64,000 bases of DNA from Ignelater luminosus (GCA_011009095.1 VTPC01091054.1:1-64000), one strand, 5' to 3'. Numbered from the stretch's first letter, positions 1 through 10,880 are shown. The notes: generated by a model not told the origin, from the sequence alone. Made by a program: numbers and translations.

Positions 1-515
1 TTTTTTTGTAAAGTAGGGCCAGTAAATTGTGCCTCGTTTATGGATAACCCTGCTTCTAATTTATACGACCCATCAAACACTACTCCTAATTTAGTTGTTT
101 CGCTCGATTCTCTAATTATCGCGTGATGTGGTAGATAGAATCCGTTATCATTATTGTTTTCAATTTTCGACATATGATTTAAACGCTGATATTCTTGCAT
201 GAACTTGATGTAATTTTCCTTAAGGACCGGATTGGTTTCAAACCGCCTCTCTAAATTTTTGAGTCTAGCAAGTGCAACGTCGTACAAGTTACCTAGTTCA
301 TTATGGACCGATGGTTTGAATGGAATTTTAACAATAAATTTACCTGCTTCATCGCGTGTGGTAGTCTTACGAAAATAGTCTTCGCAGTATTCTTCGTTAT
401 TGGTTAAAATGTGATCATTTGACGTGAATTCATCGGCTTGCCAAAACCGTTCTAGTTTGTGGTCTAGCTCATTTAGTGAAAGGAAGGAAGCGCGTGTTTG
501 ATCACTGATGAATCT
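1..515 (-). pseudogene. BEL/Pao reverse transcriptase, N-terminal part (runs off window)
   Basis: Read on the minus strand, this stretch encodes the start of a BEL/Pao retrotransposon reverse transcriptase. Visible landmarks are LNELDHKLERFWQADEF, then NEEYCEDYFRKT, FIVKIPFKP, and DNGFYLPHHAIIRES followed by TKLGVVFDGSYK, the usual order at the start of Pao RT. The polymerase active-site YxDD motif would lie beyond position 1. The reading frame is the same as that of 516-806, and the two are separated by a single TAA at 516-518, so this part of pol is only lightly damaged. It is the 3'-ward continuation of the gag-protease region at 516-2378. It acts in reverse transcription of the element's own RNA. 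Confidence 0.85.
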
Positions 516-806
516 TTAATTAACTAATTCCCCAGATATCAACCACCCTAGCTTAGATTTTTGCAATATCAATTGGTTTACTTTAACTTGTCCAACTGAC
601 AACAGGGACCAAAATATACCTGCACCTAATAGTACATCGATTGGACGCGATTCGTTAAATCTAGAATCAGCGAGTTTGATATTTGGCGGAATTTCAATTG
701 CATTTCGATTAAATGTATGTGTTGGCAATGCCGAAGAGATCTGTGGTACAACTAGACACGATATTATACCTTTGTAGTTATTGCAACATGAATAAAACGT
801 AAGCAT
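516..806 (-). pseudogene. BEL/Pao protease C-terminal part and pol linker
   Basis: A 96-residue open stretch holds PIDVLLGAGIFWSLL and QKSKLGWLISGELVN, the conserved end of the BEL/Pao aspartic protease (DUF1758 type) and the short linker before the reverse transcriptase. The hydrophobic-ILG-like part (VLLGAG) matches the second conserved block of retropepsins. A frame change separates it from the protease start at 860-1471. Downstream the same frame runs on into the RT, apart from one stop codon. The apparent start Met is only the first ATG in frame; in the element this would be an internal part of a polyprotein. Confidence 0.82.
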
Positions 807-859
807 TACTTTATGCGATATATTAATTGTTCCTTGTCCAATGCCTATTACGTTTATGG

Positions 860-1471
860 CTATTGGAGTTTTTTTAGTTTTAATTTATCACATAAACCTT
901 CTGCCACGAAATTCGACTGGGATGCGCTATCTAGTAATACTCTGATTTGATGTGAATTATGTTCGGTGTCATTCACTTTTACTATCGCCGTGGATAAAAG
1001 GGTTTGAGCATTTAATGTCGATAATGATAAGCTAGTTGTTGAATTAGTTTCGTTACTCGTATCCGTAATAGTATTTTCATTTACAATTTGTTGTGGAATT
1101 GGAATCGTTTCGTTTGCTTTGTTTACTTCTAAATGAATTAATGTGTGATGCTTTCTGTGGAATTTTTTACAAGTTGACCGTGAATTGCAATTTGATAAAA
1201 AATGTCCTCCTCTTAAACAATTGAGACAGACTTTTAATTCTCGCGCCCTTTTATTTCGCGATTGTGCGTCTAATTTTAAGAACGATTCGCAGTTTTGAAT
1301 AACGCGTTGCTGCTTGCAATTTACGCAAAATGGGAATTCAATTGCAGTATAAACTTTAGCTGTGCGCATATTGGTTTGAGAATGAGATGACTGACCCTTG
1401 GAAATTTCCATCCCTTTTTTGTTATTTAGAATTTCTAATGTACTTTGTTTATTTACCAGTAAATCTAACAA
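860..1471 (-). pseudogene. BEL/Pao Gag zinc-knuckle and protease N-terminal part
   Basis: This 203-residue open stretch starts with a Ser/Thr-rich part, then FCVNCKQQ, KVCLNCLRGGHFLSNC and CKKFHRKHHTLIH, the paired Cys/His knuckles found at the end of BEL/Pao Gag. A low-complexity Thr/Asn/Ser spacer follows, then RVLLDSASQSNFVAEGLCDKL. The D-S-A-S in that block is the catalytic aspartate motif of the Pao-type protease. The knuckles bind element RNA during particle assembly and the protease matures the polyprotein. The frame is lost just after KLKKLQ at 860. The neighbours on both sides are other pieces of the same polyprotein in shifted frames. Confidence 0.85.
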
Positions 1472-2378
1472 TTGTGATATTGAAGGAACATTATCATTTT
1501 TATTTGCATCTTCTTCTAATTTTAATTCATTAATTAATTCATTTCGTTTCCCATTCCTTTATTGTTACATTATCAAGTTTACCTATAACTATTGGAATTA
1601 ACAATGCGTTCCAAGAATCGACAGGTTGGCCTAAAGATCTCAAGCAATTCAGGTGATTTTGTAGTGTATTAATGAGTTCTCGCAAAGAAGTAGCTGATTC
1701 GCGAAGGATAGCTGGAATATTTAATACAACATAGTTTGAACATGATTGTTTATGATTCTACGCTTGTTATCATATCGCTTCTTATAATTTGATTCAGTCG
1801 TTTCTAACGTTGCAATTAGTGCTAGAGGCTCACCCTTTAAATATGATTTTAAATATGTAAGTTTCTGGACATCATTCAATTCGTCATTCAAATGGATTAA
1901 CAAGTTGAATGGGTCATAAAAACTACGCCAAGTGGTAAATGTACCTTCGAAAACTGGAAGATTTACGAAAAGGCAATCTAAAAGAATGTTTAACCCTCAG
2001 TGCTTGTGAAGTGCATTGTGAATTTACCTGACTTACCCTGCTGGGTTCCGCTTGACCTTGTTTGATTACTGAATTTACTAGAATTTTAGCTTTAGTTACT
2101 AATGAAAAATAAGAATCTTGGAAAAGTTTGCATTCATTTATTTCTTGATTGTAGGTGTCTTGCGTTTCATACGTTAAACATTCAAATTCACTTTGCACTT
2201 CATTAAATGAATCAAATAATTGTTCGACTTTATTTAATCGTTAGCTTAAATTTTTGATTTTTTTAATAGTTAAATTATTCTCACTACTTGCTAATACTTT
2301 TTCAAACAATGTTATTTGAGATTTTATGCTACTGCGTTTTACATGCAATACTTTTAATTGTTCTTTTATGTTCGCCAT
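1472..2378 (-). pseudogene. BEL/Pao Gag N-terminal region (DUF1759-like), broken
   Basis: The best start is the ATG at 2378-2376 (MANIKEQLKVLHVKRSSI), because it opens a coiled-coil-like Gag N-terminus and nothing coding is visible upstream on this strand. The frame passes one TAA near 2236 and continues through KVEQLFDSFNEVQSEFECL to about 1923. A second segment, LIHLNDELNDVQKLTYLKSYLKGEPLALI (1721-1903), is the DUF1759 signature of Pao-type Gag. At least two frame changes and one stop break it, so no full Gag can be made. The order gag, knuckles, protease, RT on one strand shows a single element, truncated by the window edge. Confidence 0.8.
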
Positions 2379-2634
2379 CTTATAGTTTGTTTAACACAGC
2401 GCGTAGTTTTTGATTAGAAAGGAAAAACTGGAATAAACTTACAGGATTATGTTGATTTACTTCTTCGTTTACATAACAATCGTTGCTCGAAGGACCATCA
2501 TGTTTGAATTAAATCTCGAGCAGCTCCCAGCATTTGAAATGAAACACATGTATGATGTAATAGAACTTTACTTAACTTTTCTTGTGCATGCGTTGAACGT
2601 GGTTACTGGTTGCTAACTGACAAAATAAAGACGC
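2379..2634 (-). other. Probable 5' leader of the BEL/Pao element
   Basis: This non-coding stretch lies directly upstream of the Gag start. On the minus strand it contains TGGTCCTTCGAGCAACG, a short motif often seen between the LTR and gag in BEL-type elements. An LTR edge could not be placed because the other LTR is outside the window, and no clean TG..CA boundary with a target duplication was found. The next gene begins on the opposite strand near 2640, so the element boundary should fall close to there. Confidence 0.35.
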
Positions 2635-2639
2635 TTGGG

Positions 2640-5600
2640 GTGCAACGCTACCCTCTGCCGGTGCGACAAGTATGGGAATTATAGAATACAAAAAAAAGAG
2701 TTTAACACTTATGCTAAAGAAATTGAGAGTGCCATGGAGAACATTTTCACTTTCATGGAGAATAATGATGAGAAATGTCAGTTTTCAATAGACCAGTTTA
2801 ATAGCTCAGATAGAGGGTGATTACATTCCTGAAATAAAAACAGTTATAAACCATTTACTGGAGAGATATGGAGGAAATGTAATTATATCAAAGATTAAAC
2901 AAAAGACGATAGTATGTATACTGGCCATAAGATTTTGACAGATACATGCTACACCGAGAAACGCTCATCAGAGCGGAAAGAACGTCTTCGATTAGTTGAG
3001 ACAGCGGCTGATATAATTCTTGAAGAGATACGATCTGTAGTGTATGTCGTGGATGAGTATCCCCATCCAGATCATTTCTTGCACGAAAATGAAAACCTTG
3101 TTCCTGAGGTTCTTAAAGTTTACTTTGAAAGGCTGATATTAAAGAAGCGTGGGGACTGTGATAAATGGAAAAAAGTTTTAGCCATTTCACATAGTGTTAT
3201 TCGCGCTCTCAGAACTAGTTCATTCTTCTCACCTTTACAAATTGGATTATCAGCTTTTTTATAAGAAGTATGGGTCACGAAAACTGATTGATATTGTGTC
3301 AGCCTTGGGATTTTGCGTCTCTTATTCTGAAGCTGTTATTCTGAGACCATCCTTACAAATACACGCGACAGCTTTCCATCAATTTATTCATGACAACGCC
3401 GATTTTAACACTCGTACACTGGATAGGTATAATACCTTCCATGCAATGGAGGGTATACATTTGATAATCCCAAGAAGTGCTATTCCTCCGAATCAGAGAA
3501 TTGTTCGAGTGAAGAAAACACCACCAGTTCAGCTAGTTAGCGAGATGGACGCTATGTCCTTGAAACATTTTGAGAAAGCAGGTTCTCCTGACTTGAAGGA
3601 TATCAAGGATCTCAAGAAGTTATTTGTTTCACCCGATACTATCATATCCTCTTTGGCGGGCCTGATTTAGCTTTACGGAAAGTGGAAAAATGTGCTCGGC
3701 ATTCCAGGATGAAGTGGTTCCATGGAACAGACCACAAGCGGTCTCTCTTGTGACACAACCTTTTTGGCTTGCCTGCCATTTATCAATGCTCCACTAAGTG
3801 ATTACAACACAATTTATACTGCTTTACTCCCTTCCATAGAACAGTGCAAATCTATGAATCAGCAAGCAACTGTGAACACTTTCGACCAGCTTCTGTACCT
3901 AAAGGCAAGATTTATAGTAGCTTGTCTACAAGGAGATCCAGATTTTGCTAATGTCATCATTAGAATAGGTGCGCTCCACCTACTAATGTCTGTCTTGAAG
4001 GCTATAGGGTATATAATACCTGGTAGTAGGTTGAAGGAGTTATTTAATGCAATATATGCACTGTTATCAACAAAGAAAATCCTGACCGGCCATGCCTATT
4101 TAAGAGCCGTTAGAGCGAATATTTTAGCTTATGCTACCCTAGTGATAATTATCTTGGAGTCAATGAATTTGATTTCAAACCTTCAAAAAGAAACTTACAG
4201 AGATGCTAAATGATGCAGATAGATCTGTGATTTTGTCAGCACACGAGACAAAGTGTATAGAGAAATTGAAACTCAAGTTTTTTGCTCAGCTTCAAGCCTT
4301 GGCTAATTGTAGTTCTACATCCAAGCTTTGAGTTCAGTACTTTGAAATGCTTACGCTTGTTGAGCTATTTAGTGAAGCTGAAAAAACAGCCAACTGAAAC
4401 CTTCACCTTGAAGTTGTGTACCAGATGCTCTCGTACTTCTACGCCCGTGGAAATTTCTTACATGCCAAAAGCTGTCATTTGTACCTACAAGACATGCACA
4501 GCTTGAAAGGCAAAATGAACGCTGAGGAATATGAAAAGTTTATTGGTGGCGAGTTTACTGTTCGAAGGACAAGCAAATTCTGGAGCGGAACATGAACAGA
4601 TATGACCATTGAACAGAACCTTATGAGAATAATGAAAATTTCTGGTGGCTGAATTGTGGTCGTGGGATCAGCAAAAGTATCCTCTGTAGGTAGTCAAAAG
4701 GAATGACTTCCCACCAAAATATTTGCGAAGAAATAGAGAAGATGTATCGGGTAGCATTCACCAGTTCGGAGCAACACGTAGAGATAAGAGAAGCAAGCAA
4801 TTCAAAAAAGTTGCTGAAGTGGTTTATGCAACGCTATCCTTTGTCTGATGTCCCAAAAATCTTGTCTCTTAGCACTGGTGTTGTAGGAGACAGCAGCATT
4901 AACTGTCGCATGTCCAAGAAGATTGGACTCCTCGCAATTGATAGAATTGTGGGCGATAATTTTCAAAATGTTAAATTGTACAGGAAAGACAGAGTTTTGC
5001 CACTTGTTACGATGAACAATGCAATCAAAATACATGATGAAACTATCCCTATCAATCCGACGACTATTTTTCAAAAAGTCACGATTGCTAAACAGTCTGA
5101 TAAAGAACTTGTTTGCTGAAACAATGGTCCTACAGTGCCACAAGAAAAATTCATAAACAATCTGAAAAACAAAGAACGTCTGATTTCATTGTTGAAGGGC
5201 AATTTTGTAGCAGCGGGCTTTCACACAAAGCAGGCACACGAGAATGCGGGTACACTTATTGTCACCACAGCAATGAACCTTGCACAACAACCTAACTCTG
5301 TAGTTATCGTGGATGAAGATGTAAATTTGCTGGTGATCGTGATTGGTTGCTGTAGGGGTGTAAATGCATACTTTCTAGAGCCAGACAAAAGAACAGTTTC
5401 ACCACCCATTTTTTCTCCTGACTGCAAAATTGTGAAATCGATTGCTAATAGCATATTGTTTTTGTATGCCAAATGACCAAAAGACCCTATGGCAGATGCT
5501 GATGCAGTTCCTAATGCTGGCAACCGTTTTTCAGTCCCATTGTATACGTTAGCTGACAAAGAAACCACGTCATTAAACAAATTGAGGTATAAATGCTATT

Positions 5601-6191
5601 TCAGGTTTTCATACAAGGCATCCGCTTATTTGACATTCCTGCCTCCTACTGAGGCTGCAGCTCAGCAACATTCCTTGAAGGTGTATTTTCAAGTTCAACG
5701 GTGGTTTGGAAATGAAAAGTATCAACAATGAGGTTGGAAGAAAACCAAAGATGGTCTGGAGCCGGTTACCACACTACAGCCGCCAACACCTGAAGCCGTT
5801 TTGAAACTTATTTCTTGCAAGTGCAAGAAAAGCTGCCAGAGAAACTGTGGATGCAGAAAAGTAGGCCTCAAGGGCTCCAATATGAATTGCAAAAGTAGTT
5901 GCAATAACATGCCGCTAACTGCAATCAAAGAAGAGGAGGATGACCCATAATTTCCTGAAGTACTTGAAGGTAACTATGCATAAATAATTCCATTTCACCT
6001 TTATTTTTTTACTTACTATTTGTGTGTTTCAAGGTATATATCCTAATACGGTCTGCATAACCATTCAATTTTCAAACAATTAGAACTAACTCATTGATTA
6101 TTTTTTCTTCCTTCTTTTAGGTGTAGAAGAACTGCAAGGCATCCCTGCAGAAATTATGGACCTTTTGACCAAGAGGGCTCTGTTTGACTGA
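2640..6191 (+). pseudogene. Broken member of a multicopy PIN-like / CXC-domain protein family
   Basis: In order: KCQFSIDQF (2770s), HKILTDTCYTEKRS, LVETAADIILEEIRS, YKKYGSRKLIDIVSALGF, DNADFNTRTLDRYNTFHAM, LPFINAPLSDYNTIYTAL, IIRIGALHLLMSVLKAIGY, ILTGHAYLRAVRA, INPTTIFQKVTIAKQSDKEL, VVIVDEDVNLLVIVIG, AYLTFLPPTEAAAQQHSL, then ISCKCKKSCQRNCGCRKVGL near 5815-5870. I recognise the order from uncharacterised, highly repeated insect and cnidarian proteins. The DEDVNLLV stretch resembles the acidic strand of PIN/FEN-like nucleases. The Cys cluster is a CXC (tesmin/TSO1) motif that may bind DNA. An intron at 5970-6120 separates the last exon. Several frameshifts and stops, including TAA at 5948-5950, make it a pseudogene. 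Whether the family is a transposon or an amplified host gene is not known to me. Confidence 0.7.
5970..6120 (+). other. Intron in the CXC-family copy
   Basis: The donor is GAAG|GTAACT at 5969/5970 and the acceptor is a pyrimidine-rich tract ending in TTTTAG at 6120. Joining the flanks gives an uninterrupted ending: EVLEGVEELQGIPAEIMDLL and then KRALFD with TGA at 6189-6191. The phase fits, with the G of a glycine codon before the intron. Keeping an intron means this copy spread as DNA or by segmental duplication, not by reverse transcription of a spliced message. Confidence 0.55.
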
Positions 6192-6631
6192 TGAGTTAAT
6201 AATGATTTAATAATAGGTATTTTATAGATTGCCTACCTACTTATTTTATAATGTTGTTTTACATTATACTTATCAACCATGAATCACTATTTATCATTTT
6301 GTTATACCTATCTAACCTAACTTTAACATTCTACATATCTATCCAGACATATAATGATGTATTTACGTTATGTGTCTTCACTAAGGAGGCGGTTGACATA
6401 CTACGTGCATTCAAGTCATTGATGATTTCTTATATTTGCCGGAAAAAATTTTGTTGAACAACTTTAGATTCGTATTCAGTACCCTCAAAAACATAAAGTA
6501 AACCACTAAAAACAATTACACCAGAACTTTCCACTTTAAACTGTCATTTGACTGGACTAAAAACATTCTTGCAGATTTCTTAATATGTTTCTCAAATATC
6601 AGAAATACTAAACAAAGTAGATTTTACAAAA
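6192..6631. other. AT-rich stretch, no gene seen
   Basis: It contains only short random-looking open frames and no family motif I recognise. Confidence 0.5.
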
Positions 6632-7130
6632 ATGGAAATTGCTCAACAAAATGACCCGGAATTTCTTCAGTTGAAAAGAAATTTCAACTTCAATTTCAAA
6701 TCTAGCAATTCCTTGTACATAGATAACAATTTTGTTATCAAAAACATGCTTTTCATTTCTATCAAGAATAGTACTACCCATATCAAATCAACGGTACAAC
6801 ATCCTGCAAATCAAGGCCTAGTTCAACGTTGGCATCGAACTTTTAAACAAGTAATTTGTTACACCGGGATCCATAAAGTAGAAAAGACTAACATGGATAC
6901 TCCTGTTATTGTGTTTAGCAATAAAGACTAGCATACATGTTTTGCCAGAAGAACTCCTTTATGGCACAACCTGGATATTTCTTCAACAAACACGACACAG
7001 TACACAGACCCGATATTTCAATTTCTATAAGGCAATTAAAGTATTTTAGGCAAAACAAACAACTTCTCCAAGATTCCGCGCACACTTCTCTAGAGATGTA
7101 GAGATGTATCATAGCCACCCCCTAAAGTAC
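6632..7130 (+). pseudogene. Ty3/gypsy pol remnant (pre-integrase linker joined to integrase C-terminal part)
   Basis: The first part, MEIAQQNDPEFLQLKRNF with LYIDNNFVI, is like the linker between RNase H and integrase in gypsy elements. It passes directly into THIKSTVQHPANQGLVQRWH (near 6778-6840), the block around the third catalytic acidic residue of the integrase core (usually NG.VER.HR). Here glutamate is replaced by glutamine. After a stop at 6929, frames continue with EELLYGTTW and DPIFQF, which match the post-core AELVYGTTLRLPGEF region. The zinc finger and most of the core are missing, so an internal deletion plus frameshifts have destroyed it. Confidence 0.65.
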
Positions 7131-7199
7131 GAGTATCACTAACTAAAACTGCTAACTGTGATACAGCCACAATAAAGTTTCATTTGAGTGAGGCTAAAT

Positions 7200-7724
7200 G
7201 AGCAGTTCGGCGATGATTCGAGGAGCGGCAAACGCGCAGTATGCTGCGATCTCATCTTTCAGTAGGGTCTTGCATAGCGCGATCATATTGGCTTCTTCTA
7301 ACGTTGGCATCACGTAGCTAACCAGCAGCTGTTTTTTTCCAATTAAATCAGCTACCGACTTGTCCTTCTGTTGGCGCTCGCCTTATAAAAAGGCTCAAAG
7401 TTCTACTTTTTTGGGCTCGCTACCGTAATGAGAAAGAAATTTTGTCATAAATTTTTGTAGAGTGGTGGTGAGGAATGATTGCTGCTGCCATCACTTGGCG
7501 GCGTCTCCCCGGAACTGGGTGGCGATCCGGAACAGCTTCTGCTTATCGTGAAAATCCCCGAGATCGAGAAGGCAGGTGTCGAAGAATTTGCTGAGATCCT
7601 CGTGCTTAAAACCGTGGTATTCTGGAAGCGCAACGACGGTGTGCGCGTGCTGCTTTTGGGAAAGCTACTGAAGCAACGCGGTCACACAATAGCTACTGCA
7701 ATATTACGATTGTTAGATTAAAGA
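7200..7724 (-). pseudogene. Ty3/gypsy-type Gag fragment
   Basis: On the minus strand, from about 7640, it reads VVALPEYHGFKHEDLSKFF, LLDLGDFHDKQKLFRIATQF, RGDAAK-stop-WQQQ, then KSVADLIGKKQLLVSYVMPT and EEANMIALCKTLLKDEI. The 'LPEYHG ... L.IATQFRGDAA..W' pattern is that of gypsy capsid Gag. A stop replaces one residue before W, and a further frame change occurs near 7390. The segment is clearly more GC-rich than its surroundings. The long plus-strand open frame at 7479-7721 is only its antisense shadow. The integrase-like piece upstream on the same strand (8000-8620) cannot be the same copy in order, since gag should precede pol. Confidence 0.6.
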
Positions 7725-7863
7725 ATAAGAAAAACACGTCGTTGTACTTAATATGGTCAGTATGAGCACGGCTTGGCTGAAGAGCAGAGCAAGGTGGGTA
7801 AATAAGAGAAGCATTATCGGTGTAAAGGTCGAGATGCAAGAAAGCGATTCCCACTCTGTTTCC

Positions 7864-7874
7864 GGTATTTATAC
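7864..7874 (-). promoter_or_regulatory. TATA-like box upstream of the Gag fragment
   Basis: The minus strand reads ACGTATAAATACC about 220 nt before the Gag fragment. The distance and position fit an LTR promoter plus leader. No matching second LTR lies in the window, so this is a guess from position. Confidence 0.25.
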
Positions 7875-7999
7875 GTATAGCCCAGCAGCATTAAAAGCTG
7901 ACATTGCTCCAGGCCGAAAGTCGATTGGTGATGGTGACTGGTAACTGAAATAAAAATTTAATTTTTTCATATGAGTCCATCAAAGCAAAAGGCACGCTT

Positions 8000-8620
8000 T
8001 AAGAAACCTTACTAGTTTGACAGATTGGACACCAGAAAACATAATAGTAGACTTCTGTCTTTATTTTCGGACGATATGAGAGTTCGGTGACCTTGAAAAT
8101 TCTCAAGGCTTTCAGATGTGCTGACGTGGACAGATCATCACAAGACTTGATCCTATCTACACGGGACTTCTTAGGTAGGACCATCTTCCATTCCGCTAAG
8201 TTGAAGAGTATCTCATGGGAATTTGGCACGATATTGTATATCCAATTATCTTGCACCCTCCAGAGGGGATATTTTCCTGGGGTTTGTTGTACACATGGAT
8301 CTGAGAAATCTGTAATGGAGCTCTAGATAAAAAGTCGGGGACATCATTTACGGAATCCTTACGATGTTGGATGTCGAAAGCATACTGTTATGCAGTTATT
8401 TTTAGCAAATAATGGTCAGTAAGAACGCTGAAACGCATTCTTTCAACGTAGGGTCTAAACTTTCTGATTCCAAAAAGTACATCCAACCATTCTCTTTCGA
8501 TAACACTGTAATTTTGTTCTAATTTCTTGAAAGCTCTGCTCATATAGGCTATGGCCCTCCTATCATCTCCTTTGCCTTAGGATAAAACGGCAGCTGCAAT
8601 CGCTAAAATCAGTTTAAACT
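8000..8620 (-). pseudogene. Ty3/gypsy pol fragment: RNase H and integrase zinc finger
   Basis: From about 8575 the minus strand reads GDDRRAIAYMSRAFKKLEQN, then YSVIEREWLDVLFGIRKF and RFSVLTDHY, the gypsy RNase H core. The stop at 8390s and a frame change follow. Further on, MQDNWIYNIVPN leads to EWKMVLPKKSRVDRI and YYYVFWCPICQTSK (8000-8256), the HHCC zinc-binding part of integrase (paired C-P-I-C). The histidines are degraded (SAHLKA for AGHLG). Both halves lie in the right order and spacing for one element, with a part of the linker lost. Confidence 0.75.
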
Positions 8621-9119
8621 GATTCTAGCCCGGCTAGAGTTTGAATTCGCCAAGACTCATGCAGAAATGATCGAACTTTTTAGCTTCCTGAAAGCTTTAT
8701 CTACTTTTCTTGTCACTACTATGTTCGTTTTCTTATTTGTCTTGCTTTTGATAGTATCTACCAAGAGAAACGATTAATGATAAACTTAACAGCTATTAAT
8801 CAAAGGAAACAATTAACAATTAAATTAGTAGAGAAAGATAACTTAAAATTACGGTATGATTGTTGTTAAGAAATGGATAAAAGAATTGTTACATGCATGG
8901 AAATTTTCTGAAATTGTATTAAGGATTATTAGGAATTTTAAATATCTTCAGCCTGGCAGAACAATAAATGTACAGATGTTTAAAGAAAATAGGCATAAAT
9001 CAGGCACTCATATTTGTATTTCTGTAGAAGAAAATTCCTTCGATAATAAGAAGAAAAATATCGGAATAATACTAATTCTTGGATTCTCGGTCACTTGGAA
9101 AGAATAGCAGATGATTTAT
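8621..9119. other. No gene recognised
   Basis: An 83-codon open frame at 8856-9107 (+) has no motif I recognise and an AT-rich, Lys/Ile/Asn-heavy composition expected by chance. Confidence 0.45.
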
Positions 9120-9300
9120 TCGCCAATCGTACAGTTCAACTAATGCCATAATTAACGATTACTTCAATTGTTAGTTGATTTAGTACGATTAACGATTAGT
9201 TTAATCGTTAATTTTGTGCGATTAAAAATTAATTTAATCGTTAATCGTATTAGACGATTACTGTTAATTGCGATTATTATTGGTAATTAGGTTTTTAATA
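9120..9300. repeat. Self-complementary AT-rich repeat built from ATTAACGATTA-like words
   Basis: The words TTAATCGTTAAT and ATTAACGATTA recur about six times in both orientations, for example around 9147, 9187, 9208, 9232 and 9247. Single strands of this segment could fold back on themselves at several registers. It is not in an open frame. Confidence 0.6.
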
Positions 9301-10784
9301 GTAATTTTTAGTTCATCAATTGATTAAAGAAATTTTTAGTAATATAAAATTAGTAACTTATGTTTGTATTAATTTAATAAAGTGTACCTAATTTCTGATG
9401 CAGGACGTCTTGTTTTATAAAACCATTTACAGTGTATAGATCAGCAAAGGAAACTTAAATCAGCGCTTCGGTGATTTCCTTAGAATTTCACCAACAAAAA
9501 AGAAGCCTCATTTTAATTCAAAATAATGTCCCACCTGATATTTTGTTCCCTAATATTGATATTAATACTTCTTGATGACATCCATTAAGGCAACAATTAA
9601 TTTTGATTTAAATTAAGGCACCATTAAAATGTACTTTCTTTTTGACGCTGAATATACTCAAGGGTATTAAATTAAGGACTAAATTAAGGACTCTAAATAT
9701 AACTTCTTTTATCAGTATTAACAAATTCATTAGGTTGAACAGTTCATTCAGCACAGCTATTCATTTTGTAATTTACTAAAACGTCTCCACTGAAATAATA
9801 ATTGATTAGAATGCATGAAATTATAATTTTCTTACCGCTTTTGCTACTGAGGAATAAGTAAAGAAAATCATTACATGGCTTTGATGACATTTTAGAGAAT
9901 ATAAAATTATATTGCAAAGGAAACTTTAAATTTCAAACAGGATAACGGGTATTTCTATGCAAATGTGAATGTTTAAGTTAGTTTCATCTGCTATAAAATA
10001 GTTACTAGCTTGGAAGATTCCATTAAAAGTTTAGAATTCATTAATAAAAACAGAAAATGGAGAAAATTCTTAAAACAATGAAATTGAATTTGTACCAGGT
10101 GAAAGTAATGCAAACAACCACCATGTTAGCACTTGCATTCGGGAAGAAATATTAAAACAATTCGTTACACTAGGAACACGTACCTACATTAGGATCGTAA
10201 GTCATTGCTGTAAGCTTTTACATTTATAATATCTACTCGGGCAAAGTGCCACGAATGTTAGAATTCTCATGAGTTGTTCTTATCTGACCTAGAGAATCTT
10301 GAGGAATGGCGGTAGTATTAAAGTTTAAGTAATAACATTAAGAATAACTCCTTGAGTATTGAATATCTGACCTTATTTTGGTTACTATTAGCTTATCAAA
10401 GTCATAAATACAGATCTATGTTTTGGAAAGTTCGCCGGATTCTATCGTTAAAATAAATCTAATAAAATGTAAAAACTTCCAGTAAATTTTCTCTAATGAC
10501 ATCAGCTTAAGTTACTTGCTCTCTTATAGTTATATTTATATGTGTAATTTGAAATTTAATTGGTTATTAACCTATAAAAAAAATTTTGCTTAAACGAACC
10601 CATCTGATTCGCATATTATTCTTAATTTGAATTTTCCAGATATTAATTATAACCATTGTGATTTTTACTATATAATGAAATTATGTATTCCTTCTTGATG
10701 TTTTTCAACATTCAAGAATCGCAAAGTGATAAATAGAACTGCTTTAAAGTGTTAATAGCGATATAAAATAAATTTTTGTATATT
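9301..10784. other. AT-rich intergenic stretch, nothing recognised
   Basis: No open frame above background, no repeat edges and no gene signals were found in this stretch on either strand. Confidence 0.5.
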
Positions 10785-10880
10785 AGCTAAAGCAGCTATC
10801 TCAGCTGTTTATGACAAGGATTGTAAATCAGGAAATCAGGTTTAAACCCTGGACACCACGATAGACAATAATCTGGTTTT
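10785..10880 (+). repeat. tRNA-derived SINE-like sequence (copy 1)
   Basis: It has a pol III A-box-like TATCTCAGCTGT at 10797 and a B-box-like GGTTTAAACCC at 10839. The start-to-start distance is about 43 nt, close to that in tRNA genes. A related arrangement occurs at 50439-50494. The sequence does not fold as a real tRNA, since the acceptor stem is missing, so a SINE head is the better reading. Confidence 0.4.

Noticed and set aside
1398..1601. 67-codon plus-strand frame
   Set aside because: Antisense of the BEL/Pao Gag region.
7479..7721. 80-codon plus-strand open frame in GC-rich DNA
   Set aside because: It is the antisense of the Gag fragment, whose minus-strand translation shows recognisable capsid text.
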